Assembly (NCBI GenBank): GCA_902478545.1
Contig: CABSLA010000003.1
Coordinates: 1 to 64,000, forward strand
Direction of reading: 5' to 3'
DNA: 64,000 bases
Source: an uncultured Collinsella sp.
GTDB taxonomy: Bacteria; Actinomycetota; Coriobacteriia; Coriobacteriales; Coriobacteriaceae
Below the pieces are notes generated by a model. That model was not told where the DNA came from, searched no databases, and was given only the letters and a program-made list of their open reading frames with translations. Within the stretch, counting starts at the first letter, position 1, and each line of letters begins with the position of its first letter. The translations under genes were made by a program, and so were the position numbers. Of the stretch, positions 1 through 7,902 are shown in pieces.

Positions 1-80
1 TCCGTACATGTGCGGATGAATGTGGGAAGTGTTCGGATGAAGTCGATAATCAAGGGACACCCGAAGCCTCGTGCACTCCA

Positions 81-113
81 CCAGTCTTTTTAGCGCCGTC
101 CCAAAAAGACTGG
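81..113. repeat. Leader hairpin upstream of the YgiQ gene
   Basis: An 11-bp perfect inverted repeat (CCAGTCTTTTT at 81-91 and its complement at 103-113) with an 11-base loop ends 38 bases before the proposed GTG start. It could be an attenuator, the end of an upstream transcript, or one of the small palindromes scattered over this window. The sequence alone does not decide. Confidence 0.5.
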
Positions 114-151
114 TTACAATTACGTGCAGCATACTAACAACGGGAGGAATC

Positions 152-2284
152 GTGGCACAAAAGCCCCAGGACGCTCAGCACAACCAGCACGGCAAGCATG
201 CCCAGCGCGGCCAGCAGCAAAAGCGCGGCGGTAAGACGCAGGGCTCGCGACCCACGCATGCCCCGGCGGCGCCCGCCCGTCCCTGGCGCCCGGGCCGCGA
301 TAAGTTCCTCCCCGTCAGCCGCGCCGACATGGATGCGCGCGGCTGGGACCAGTGCGACTTCGTCTATATCTGCGGTGATGCCTACGTGGACCATCCGAGC
401 TTTGGCATGGCTATCATCAGCCGCGTACTCGACGCGCACGGTTACAAAGTGGGCATCATCTGCCAGCCCGACTGGACCGACCCCGCCAGCATCACTGCGC
501 TCGGCGAGCCGCGCCTGGGGTTTCTCGTCAGTGCCGGCAACATGGACTCCATGGTCAACCACTATTCGGTGACCAAGCACCGCCGCCACACCGACGCCTA
601 TACCCCCGGCGGCGAGGAAGGTCACCGCCCCAACCGTGCCGTCACGGTCTACGGCAATCTCATCCGTCAGACGTTCAAGGACGCCCCCATCATCATCGGC
701 GGCATCGAGGCAAGCCTGCGCCGACTGGCCCACTACGACTACTGGCAGGATAAGCTCAAGCGCTCGGTGCTGCTCGACTCGGGCGCCGACATCCTCATCT
801 ACGGCATGGGCGAGCACGCGATTGTCGAGATCGCCGACGCGCTCGACGCGGGGCTGCCCGTCGATCAGATCACCTATATCAACGGCACCGTCTACCGCAC
901 CAGCTCGCTCGACGAGGTCTACGACTACGACTTGCTGCCCAGCTGGGACGACCTTGCCGCCGACAAGCTCAATTACGCGCGCAGCTTCAATGTGCAGCAG
1001 CAGAATATGGACCCCATCACCGGGCATCGTCTGGTAGAGCCCTACCCCAACAGCGTCTATGTGGTGCAGAACCCACCGTCGGCCACGCTCACCACCGACG
1101 AGATGGACGAGGTGGCCGAACTCCCCTACGCACGCGACTGGCATCCCGACTACGACGCGGCAGGCGGCGTGCCAGCCTTTGCCGAGATCAAGTTTTCCAT
1201 TAGCTCCAACCGCGGTTGTTTTGGCGAGTGTTCGTTTTGCGCCCTCACCTTCCACCAGGGCCGCGTGCTGCAGATGCGCAGCCACGACTCGATCATGCGC
1301 GAGGCCGAGCTGCTCACACGCGATCCCGAGTTTAAGGGCTACATCAACGACGTAGGCGGACCGACGGCCAACTTTAGCCGTCCCGCCTGCGACAAGCAGC
1401 TCAAGCACGGCGTGTGCAAGAACAAGCGCTGCCTATGGCCGAGCGTGTGCAAGAACATGGTGGTCGACGAGAGCGGCTACACGCAGCTGCTGCGCGACCT
1501 ACGCCAGCTGCCGGGCGTCAAGAAGGTCTTCGTCCGCAGCGGCATCCGTTTTGACTACACTATGGCCGATGCCTCGGACGAGTTTTTGCGCGAGCTGCTG
1601 GAGCACCATGTCTCGGGCCAGCTACGCGTGGCGCCCGAGCATGTGAGCGACGCGGTGCTCTCCGTGATGGGCAAGCCGAGCCGCGCCGTCTACGATGCGT
1701 TCTGTCGCAAATTTGAGCGCCTGAACCGCGAGTACGGACTCAAGCAGTACGTGGTGCCGTATCTGATCTCGAGCCACCCCGGCTCGACGATGAAGGAAGC
1801 CGTGGACCTTGCCGAGGCCGTGCGCGACATGGGCTACATGCCCGAGCAGGTGCAGGACTTCTACCCCACGCCGTCCACCATGTCGACGTGCATGTACTAC
1901 ACCGGCGTGGACCCGCGCACCATGGAGCCGATCTACGTGGCGCGCGACCCGCACGAGAAGGCCATGCAACGCGCGCTCATCCAGTATCGCAAGCCCGAGA
2001 ACTACAAGCTGGTACGTGAGGCGCTGGAGAAGGCCGGCCGCCGCGATCTGATCGGCTACACCAAGCATTGCCTGATCCGTCCCGTGCCGCCGCGACCGGG
2101 CGAGACGTCTGCTGGCGGCGGACATGGCGCCGGCAATAAGGGCGGCAAGGCCCACGGTGGCGCCGGCAAGGGGCCCAAGGGTAGCAAGGGGCACGGCGGC
2201 ATGTCGCGCGCGCAGAACACTGCCGGCCGCAACCGCGCGGCCCAGGGGCGTCAGGGTGCCAACGGAGGCGGACGCCGCAACTAG
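152..2284 (+). CDS. YgiQ family radical SAM protein
   Basis: A 710-residue protein with the radical SAM cluster motif CxxxCxxC at about residues 356, 360 and 363, in the context RGCFGECSFC. Those cysteines bind the [4Fe-4S] cluster that cleaves S-adenosylmethionine. The substrate of YgiQ proteins is not established. The frame stays open back to base 71, but the GTG at 152 has GGGAGG just upstream and removes a non-homologous leader, so I start there. Both ends are low-complexity: the first 50 residues are rich in Gln, His, Lys and Arg, and the last 70 in Gly, Lys, Arg and Asn, which suggests RNA or ribosome contact (inference). The stop overlaps the stop of the convergent protease gene by three bases. 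Confidence 0.9.
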   Translation: MAQKPQDAQHNQHGKHAQRGQQQKRGGKTQGSRPTHAPAAPARPWRPGRDKFLPVSRADMDARGWDQCDFVYICGDAYVDHPSFGMAIISRVLDAHGYKVGIICQPDWTDPASITALGEPRLGFLVSAGNMDSMVNHYSVTKHRRHTDAYTPGGEEGHRPNRAVTVYGNLIRQTFKDAPIIIGGIEASLRRLAHYDYWQDKLKRSVLLDSGADILIYGMGEHAIVEIADALDAGLPVDQITYINGTVYRTSSLDEVYDYDLLPSWDDLAADKLNYARSFNVQQQNMDPITGHRLVEPYPNSVYVVQNPPSATLTTDEMDEVAELPYARDWHPDYDAAGGVPAFAEIKFSISSNRGCFGECSFCALTFHQGRVLQMRSHDSIMREAELLTRDPEFKGYINDVGGPTANFSRPACDKQLKHGVCKNKRCLWPSVCKNMVVDESGYTQLLRDLRQLPGVKKVFVRSGIRFDYTMADASDEFLRELLEHHVSGQLRVAPEHVSDAVLSVMGKPSRAVYDAFCRKFERLNREYGLKQYVVPYLISSHPGSTMKEAVDLAEAVRDMGYMPEQVQDFYPTPSTMSTCMYYTGVDPRTMEPIYVARDPHEKAMQRALIQYRKPENYKLVREALEKAGRRDLIGYTKHCLIRPVPPRPGETSAGGGHGAGNKGGKAHGGAGKGPKGSKGHGGMSRAQNTAGRNRAAQGRQGANGGGRRN

Positions 2285-3192
2285 GGCAGCGGTGCGCTCG
2301 CTGCATCCACCCCACACGCGTGGCGCAGCGAACGCATTGCCTCAACGAGGATGACGCCGGCGATAGCGACCGTAATTGCCACATCGAGCGGCGTGTTCAC
2401 AAACCAGAGCAACGTCATGAGATACGACCCGGCATTAAAGGCAAAGTGCAGCAGAATCGTGTAGCGGAGCTTTCCGGTCGTCACGAGCACCCAGCCAAAA
2501 ATGAGGCCGGCAGCGCCCGCATAGCAGCCCTGCACCCAGTTCATATGCATAAAGCCAAAGATGGCCGCCTGCAGCACGATTGCCGCGGCGATACCCCACG
2601 TGCTTGGGGCCGCCCAAGGCACCATGGCGCCATCCTGCGCGCTCGCACGACGCCGGCGCTTCCAAAGTGGGCGGCACTGCGGATTAAACGCTCGGAGCGA
2701 AAACTCAAAAATAATGCCGCGCACCAGCAGCTCTTCACAAAATGGGGCGCCGAGTACCGTAGTCAGGACGGCGAGATAACTGGTGTCGCCCATGCCTGTT
2801 TCCTCGACAAGCTCGCTGTAGTCGGCCGCGGCATCGGGCAACAGCGACAGCGCGGCGTCGGTCACGTAGCCAACAACCACCTGCAGGGCCAGGCCGATCA
2901 CGATAACGCAGGCGATGCGTTTCCACGCCCCACGCGCTCCCCCGCCGAGCGGGTGTTCGCTTTGCCGGCGTGCCATAAACGAACGCGGCCACAGATAACG
3001 CCACCACAGCAGCGCCATCAAAAACGATGCTGTCTGCGCGACGGCCTGAAGCAATTGAATGTCGAGGTCATCGATCGAAAAACCCATGAACACCGATGCG
3101 ACGCCAAGGGCGGAAAACAAAACGACGCTCAGGGCAATATCGACAGCAACGACGCCAAAACAGGCAAGCGCCCAAATCATCGCATTGAGCAT
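2281..3192 (-). CDS. CPBP family intramembrane glutamic endopeptidase
   Basis: A 303-residue membrane protein with several hydrophobic segments and the Abi/CPBP motifs in order: EELLVRG (EExxxR), then FMHMN (FxxxH), then a final HFAFN. These residues form the membrane-embedded active site of the family, whose members process prenylated or other membrane proteins and sometimes give bacteriocin self-immunity. The ATG at 3192 follows AGGAGGTT; an upstream in-frame ATG at 3219 has no such site. It lies 23 bases downstream of the antitoxin-like gene and may share its transcript. The substrate is unknown. Confidence 0.88.
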   Translation of the reverse strand: MLNAMIWALACFGVVAVDIALSVVLFSALGVASVFMGFSIDDLDIQLLQAVAQTASFLMALLWWRYLWPRSFMARRQSEHPLGGGARGAWKRIACVIVIGLALQVVVGYVTDAALSLLPDAAADYSELVEETGMGDTSYLAVLTTVLGAPFCEELLVRGIIFEFSLRAFNPQCRPLWKRRRRASAQDGAMVPWAAPSTWGIAAAIVLQAAIFGFMHMNWVQGCYAGAAGLIFGWVLVTTGKLRYTILLHFAFNAGSYLMTLLWFVNTPLDVAITVAIAGVILVEAMRSLRHACGVDAASAPLP

Positions 3193-3215
3193 GCCAACCT
3201 CCTCCCGACGACTAG

Positions 3216-3437
3216 TCATTGGGAACGTTCTTCAACGACTAGCTGTTGGGGACAGTCTTTGCCAAAAGCCCCGCTGGGCGAGATGTCGAACGGGAAGGTG
3301 CCGCAGCGATTGAACGCGGCGATAAACATGCGGATGGCGTTGGACGGCGTGGTGCCCACGAGCTGGGTTGCCGCCGCGAAGGCTGCCTTCTCCTCGGGCA
3401 AGACCTTCGCGACTACGGGGGTCATGTGTTCTGCCAT
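3216..3437 (-). CDS. RelB/DinJ family antitoxin, apparently without a toxin
   Basis: A 73-residue protein whose first 45 residues resemble the ribbon-helix-helix region of RelB/DinJ antitoxins (VLPEEKAAFAAATQLVGTTPSNAIRMF is the core), followed by the family's typical proline-phenylalanine tail TFPFDI. The ATG at 3437 is preceded by AAGGAAGC; 25 upstream in-frame residues look untranslated. No RelE/YafQ-type toxin follows: the next gene, starting at 3192, is the CPBP protease. So this is an orphan antitoxin, a transcriptional repressor, or a module that lost its toxin. An imperfect palindrome at 3552-3580 may be its own operator. Confidence 0.75.
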   Translation of the reverse strand: MAEHMTPVVAKVLPEEKAAFAAATQLVGTTPSNAIRMFIAAFNRCGTFPFDISPSGAFGKDCPQQLVVEERSQ

Positions 3438-3551
3438 GGCGCTTCCTTTTTGAAACGACGGTAGTGCGGATAGATGCGGGCCACGCGGCTGGGCGACGGG
3501 CTGTGAAGGCAACCCGATTGGCCCGCATCCGGAGTTTGTTTCTGCGGCGTT

Positions 3552-3580
3552 GGTATTACTAGGTATTCCTAAGTATTACC
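3552..3580. promoter_or_regulatory. Candidate operator upstream of the RelB/DinJ-like gene
   Basis: Imperfect palindrome GGTATTACTAGG...CCTAAGTATTACC, with an extra GGTATTCCT half-site in the middle. It lies about 115 bases upstream of the antitoxin-like start. RelB/DinJ proteins normally repress their own promoter at such sites; assigning it here is inference. Confidence 0.4.
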
Positions 3581-3652
3581 CCGCAGATAGAATACCACAC
3601 CCGACCCCATGGGGACGGAGGAAAACGAATCATTTTGTTGCTGAGTAAGTTT

Positions 3653-5029
3653 TTAGAGCGTGATGATGTCCGAGATATCGAGGGCTTGAGCGTCGACGAC
3701 ATCGTGCGTGGCGAGCAAGAGCGTGCGACCGTCGAGCAGGTCTAGCACGGCCTCGGCCGTCGCATCGCGCGCGGCGGCGTCCAGGCCGGTAAAGGGCTCA
3801 TCCAGAATGACGGCACAGCCGCCACACAGCAGGGCTCGAGCGATCTCGACACGACGGCGCTGCCCGCCCGAAAGCTCAGCCACGCGAACATGCACGTCGA
3901 TTCCCGGCACCAACCGGCGCAGCAAGGTCGTAGCGTTCGAAGCATCCACGCGCGCATCGGCACACACCAGCACGTTATCCAAAGCCGAGCTGCCCTCTAC
4001 CAAGCGTGCATCCTGAAACACCATCGAGCACGGCGCGCACTCCCCCGCTGCCAACGAAAGCAGCGTCGACTTGCCCATGCCCGAAGCGCCCATCACGCAG
4101 ATACGCCCACCCGCAGGCACGTTGAGCACCAGACCATCCAGCGCCGGCGCCCAGGGCGCACGATCGCCCACGGCAAGCGCAAGCTCCGCTGCGGCGCCAT
4201 CGCTCGCAGCCCCCGCATGCCCGCGCAGTCCATGCCCATGCGCCCGCACGGCCGCGCGCCACGCCACGGGTCCCGAAACCCGCAGCAGCCACACCAGCAC
4301 GCGCTCACACGCCCACGAGGCGGCAACGACCAGCACGGTCCACGCCAGCAAATCAGCCGTCTCAATCAAAAGCTTTGCCTGATAGATGCGCTCGCCCACG
4401 GTGCCCACCGCCATGCCGATCAGCTCGGCTGCCACGCCGGCCTTCCAGCTCATGCCGATCACGGCGCGGGCGCACGAAAGCACAAACGGCAGGACTTCGC
4501 GCCAGGTATGGGCGCAAAACAGGCGCCAGCCGCGCACGCCATGCAGACGGAACATCTGCTCCAGCGGTTTATTCACCTGTGCCAAGCCCTCGGCCAGCGA
4601 AAAATACACGCCCGGCAGTGCCATCAAAAAGACCGCTGCAATGCTCACGCGCGCCGACCCCAGCCAAATGAGCAGCAGAACCACCACGCAGGCAACCGGC
4701 GTCGCCTTTACAAACGAAAGCGCCGGCGCCACCAGACGGGCAAACGTCCGCGACCGCACCGAGACTCCCGCCAGTACACCGCCGCAGATCGCGGCAAGCG
4801 CCAGTCCGCCCAAGATTCGTGCGCCTGAGCCCACCAGAATCGCCCACGTGTTGGCATCGCACACCAGCCGCAGCAACGCCACCACAACAGCGCCCGGCCC
4901 CGGCAAAATCAGCGGCTGCGCCACCAGCGCCGCCGCGAAAGCCCACACGGCAAGCCAAAAGGCGGCAACGGCACCTGCTGCCGCCACCGCCTTCATACGC
5001 TTTGTCATTTGTCGAGCAAACGCACGCAC
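3653..5029 (-). CDS. ABC transporter permease-ATPase fusion (nitrate/sulfonate/taurine type)
   Basis: A single 458-residue chain carries both transporter halves. Residues 1-250 hold about six membrane segments and a BPD-type permease region like SsuC/TauC. Residues 290-458 form a short ATPase with Walker A GASGMGKST (about 313-321), Q-loop VFQD, signature LSGGQ, Walker B VILDEP and switch ATHD. In most SsuBC or TauBC systems these are separate proteins. The GTG start has GGAG six bases upstream and follows the binding-protein stop by three bases. The ATPase part is compact, about 170 residues instead of about 240, so it may be reduced but keeps all the motifs. Substrate unknown. Confidence 0.85.
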   Translation of the reverse strand: MRAFARQMTKRMKAVAAAGAVAAFWLAVWAFAAALVAQPLILPGPGAVVVALLRLVCDANTWAILVGSGARILGGLALAAICGGVLAGVSVRSRTFARLVAPALSFVKATPVACVVVLLLIWLGSARVSIAAVFLMALPGVYFSLAEGLAQVNKPLEQMFRLHGVRGWRLFCAHTWREVLPFVLSCARAVIGMSWKAGVAAELIGMAVGTVGERIYQAKLLIETADLLAWTVLVVAASWACERVLVWLLRVSGPVAWRAAVRAHGHGLRGHAGAASDGAAAELALAVGDRAPWAPALDGLVLNVPAGGRICVMGASGMGKSTLLSLAAGECAPCSMVFQDARLVEGSSALDNVLVCADARVDASNATTLLRRLVPGIDVHVRVAELSGGQRRRVEIARALLCGGCAVILDEPFTGLDAAARDATAEAVLDLLDGRTLLLATHDVVDAQALDISDIITL

Positions 5030-5032
5030 GGG

Positions 5033-6085
5033 CTACTCCATGTAGTAGAAATCATCGGCCGGGAGCTTGCCGCCCACGGCGCTCGCGTCCGCATCGGCCA
5101 GCACCCGCAAGTACCCACCGAGTGCCGCCTTCATATCCTTCCCCGTCTGGCACACGAGCATGCACCCGGGAATCGCCTTTTCGGCAATCGCGGCGTTATC
5201 CACGATACCCGCATCGACCACGGACTGAGCCCAGTCCGCCGGAGCCGCGTTCACGGCCTCAACGCTCGCAGCATGGCAGCTCAGGAATTCCGCCACGGCA
5301 TCGGGATGCTCCTCGGCAAAGACACGGCGCACCACGGTCACGCCCGTCAGCAGGCGCGAACCCGTGTCACCTGCCAGCTCATCCCACACATCGGTCAGAC
5401 TTACCGGAGCCGACAGCTTGTCCTCGCTCTTGGCGATGGTCGCCGTCTTGAACGGCTCGGGTAGCACGCCCACGGCAGACGGATCGGCAAGCAGCACCGA
5501 GAGCACCTCGGTAGGCTCGCTCTTAAACTCGAGCGCCACCTGACCGGCCAAGCCCGCGCGCTCCAGCAGGTAGTTCATGACGTACTCCGGCGTGGTGCCC
5601 TTGCCCGTCATATAGACGGTATGGCCCGCCAGATCGCCAAACGAGGCCACACTCGCGTTACCCGTCACCACGTTCAGCACGCCCAGCGTGTTGATGTCGA
5701 TGACCTGCACCGCACCCTCAGTCTTGTTGTAGAGTACGCTCGCCACGTTGGCGGGCACCAGGGCGATATCGATATCGTCCTGAATGACCTTGGGCACAAT
5801 CTCATCGGCGGCAGTATTGATCGCAAAGTCGAACTCATTGTCCGTCTCGCCATCGGCTGCCCGGTCCATAAACTGCACCAGACCAATCGAGGTCGGCCCC
5901 TTGAGCGAGGCGACGCGCACCTCGACCGGCTCTGCAGCAGCACCGGCGCCGTCCGTGGCAGCCGAGCCCGCGGCGGACCCGGCACCGGCAGCCCCGCCGC
6001 CACAGCCCGCGAGTGCAAGCGACAGCGCACCCGCGGCAAGCGCCGAGGCAAACCCCCGGCGCGACAGCTCAAAATCAAACGCGCG
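5033..6085 (-). CDS. ABC transporter substrate-binding lipoprotein (NMT1/SsuA-like)
   Basis: A 350-residue binding protein. The N-terminus reads SRRGF followed by a hydrophobic stretch and LAGC: a twin-arginine-style signal ending in a lipobox, so the protein is probably Tat-exported and lipid-anchored. The rest matches the two-lobed fold of NMT1/THI5- and SsuA-like binding proteins (VRVASLKGPTSIG at the start of lobe 1). I chose the ATG at 6085 because GAGGGGA lies 11 bases upstream; a GTG 12 bases earlier is too close to that site. It begins five bases after the hydrogenase stop, so it is co-transcribed with it. Ligand unknown. Confidence 0.82.
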   Translation of the reverse strand, partial: RAFDFELSRRGFASALAAGALSLALAGCGGGAAGAGSAAGSAATDGAGAAAEPVEVRVASLKGPTSIGLVQFMDRAADGETDNEFDFAINTAADEIVPKVIQDDIDIALVPANVASVLYNKTEGAVQVIDINTLGVLNVVTGNASVASFGDLAGHTVYMTGKGTTPEYVMNYLLERAGLAGQVALEFKSEPTEVLSVLLADPSAVGVLPEPFKTATIAKSEDKLSAPVSLTDVWDELAGDTGSRLLTGVTVVRRVFAEEHPDAVAEFLSCHAASVEAVNAAPADWAQSVVDAGIVDNAAIAEKAIPGCMLVCQTGKDMKAALGGYLRVLADADASAVGGKLPADDFYYME

Positions 6086-6090
6086 CATCG

Positions 6091-7902
6091 CTAGCACGTC
6101 CCCTCGTTAGGCATCGTCCATGCGTGATGGTCGGTATGCAGCAGATCCTCAGCCAGCGACGAGAGCGGCTCGCCCAAGAACTCGCGGTAGCACGCCTGGA
6201 CATCGGGATTCTCGTGCGAGAAACGAATGTCCGCAGCGGCATCCAGGCCCCAGAGCACCTGGCCACGCTCGGCTGCCAGCTCGCAGCCGTCGTGGATGGG
6301 CTGACCGCCGCCACCGACGCAGCCGCCCGGGCACGCCATAACCTCAACGAAGTCATAGCTCACGCGGCCGTCGCGAATCGCGTCGAGCAGACGGGCAGCG
6401 TTGCCCAGCCCGTGTGCCACGGCGACGCGCACCTTGGTGCCATCGATATCGGCCACGGCCTCCTTCCAGCCGTCCAGGCCGCGCACATCGGTAAAGAAGT
6501 CGGCGTCGGGGTTCTTGCCCGTCACCAGGTAATAGGCCGAGCGCACGGCGGCCTCCATCACGCCGCCCGTGGCGCCAAAGATCACACCCGCGCCCGTGCC
6601 AAAGCCCAGCGGCGTATCGAGCGGCTCCTCGACCAGCGTGTCCACGCTCACGTGGCTCGCGCGGATCATGCGCACCATCTCGCGCACCGTCAGCGCAACG
6701 TCCACATCGGGCGTGCCGTCCTCGCCCACCATGCTCGGCAGCGCGCACTCGGCCTTCTTGGCCGTGCACGGCATCACGGACACCACAAACAGACGCTCGG
6801 GCTCCACGCCCAGCACTTTGGCATAGTAGGTCTTGGCGATGGCGCCGAACATCTGCTGCGGCGACTTGGACGTAGACAGGCTGTCGACAAACTCCGGATA
6901 GCGGGCCTTCACAAAGCGTACCCAGCCCGGGCAGCAGCTCGTAAACATGGGCAAGCCGCGGCCATCACCCTCACCCTTAACGGCCTCGCCCAGGCGCTCG
7001 AGCAGCTCGGAGCCCTCCTCCATAATGGTGAGGTCGGCCGAGAAATCGGTATCGAACACGTACTCAAAGCCAACGCGGCGCAGCGCGCAAGCCAAGCGCT
7101 CAACGGTAGCCTCCTCGCGAGATATGCCGAGCTCCTCGCCCCAGGCGCTGCGCACGGCCGGCGCAATCTGCACCAGCACGATCTTGTCGGGATCGGCGAG
7201 AGCATCGAACACGGTCTCGGTATCGTCGCGCTCGCGCAGTGCGCCCGTCGGGCAATGCGTTATGCACTGGCCGCACGCGACGCAATCGGTTTTGCCGATC
7301 GGCGCACGCCCACGGGTGCCCACGGCGGTATGCGTGGCGCGGTTGGTCAGGTCCCAAATCCCTAGGCCCTGCACGCTCTCGCACACCTTGATGCAGCGCA
7401 TGCATTTAATGCACTTGTCGTTTTCGCGGATGATGGGAAAATCGAAATCCCAGCCCTCGCCCGCCAAATGCCTTTGATACGGCAGATAGAAAACGCCCAG
7501 GTCGTTGGCGATGGTCTGCAGGTTGCAGTTACCGCTGCGCACGCAGCTCGTGCACTGCGAATCGTGCTGGGACAGCAGCAGCTGTACGTTGGTGCGACGG
7601 GCCTCGCGGGCCTTGGGGCTGTTGGTATGGACCACCATGCCGTCGAGCACGTAGTTGTTGCAGGCGGCAACCAGCTGGTCGCAGCCCTCAACCTCGACCA
7701 CGCACACGCGGCAGCCACCGATCTCGTTTAGATCGCGCAGGTAGCACAGGGTGGGAATCTGAATGCCGACGGACTTGGCCGCATCCAGGATCGTGGTGTG
7801 CTCGGGAACCACGACCTCGCACTTATCGATAGTGAGCTTGACCATGTTATGCGCTCCGTTTTCGGTGTTGTCGATGACGGTGGTTTTGTTGGGCTCTACC
7901 AT
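6091..7902 (-). CDS. [FeFe] hydrogenase catalytic subunit
   Basis: A 603-residue protein with the full modular layout: an N-terminal [2Fe-2S] domain (TLCYLRDLNEIGGCRVC), the His-ligated cluster HDSQCTSCVRSGNC, two [4Fe-4S] ferredoxin motifs (CIKCMRCIKVC and CVACGQCITHC), then the H-cluster motifs L1 FTSCCPGW, L2 MPCTAKK and L3 ACPGGCVGGGGQP. It makes or oxidises H2 in the cytoplasm using NAD(P)H or ferredoxin through its partner. The ATG at 7902 follows GGAGGGAGGA and overlaps the stop of the upstream gene; a second ATG at 7845, at the usual family start MVKLTIDK, also has GGAG and is a real alternative. No HydEFG maturation genes lie in the window. Confidence 0.93.
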   Translation of the reverse strand: MVEPNKTTVIDNTENGAHNMVKLTIDKCEVVVPEHTTILDAAKSVGIQIPTLCYLRDLNEIGGCRVCVVEVEGCDQLVAACNNYVLDGMVVHTNSPKAREARRTNVQLLLSQHDSQCTSCVRSGNCNLQTIANDLGVFYLPYQRHLAGEGWDFDFPIIRENDKCIKCMRCIKVCESVQGLGIWDLTNRATHTAVGTRGRAPIGKTDCVACGQCITHCPTGALRERDDTETVFDALADPDKIVLVQIAPAVRSAWGEELGISREEATVERLACALRRVGFEYVFDTDFSADLTIMEEGSELLERLGEAVKGEGDGRGLPMFTSCCPGWVRFVKARYPEFVDSLSTSKSPQQMFGAIAKTYYAKVLGVEPERLFVVSVMPCTAKKAECALPSMVGEDGTPDVDVALTVREMVRMIRASHVSVDTLVEEPLDTPLGFGTGAGVIFGATGGVMEAAVRSAYYLVTGKNPDADFFTDVRGLDGWKEAVADIDGTKVRVAVAHGLGNAARLLDAIRDGRVSYDFVEVMACPGGCVGGGGQPIHDGCELAAERGQVLWGLDAAADIRFSHENPDVQACYREFLGEPLSSLAEDLLHTDHHAWTMPNEGTC

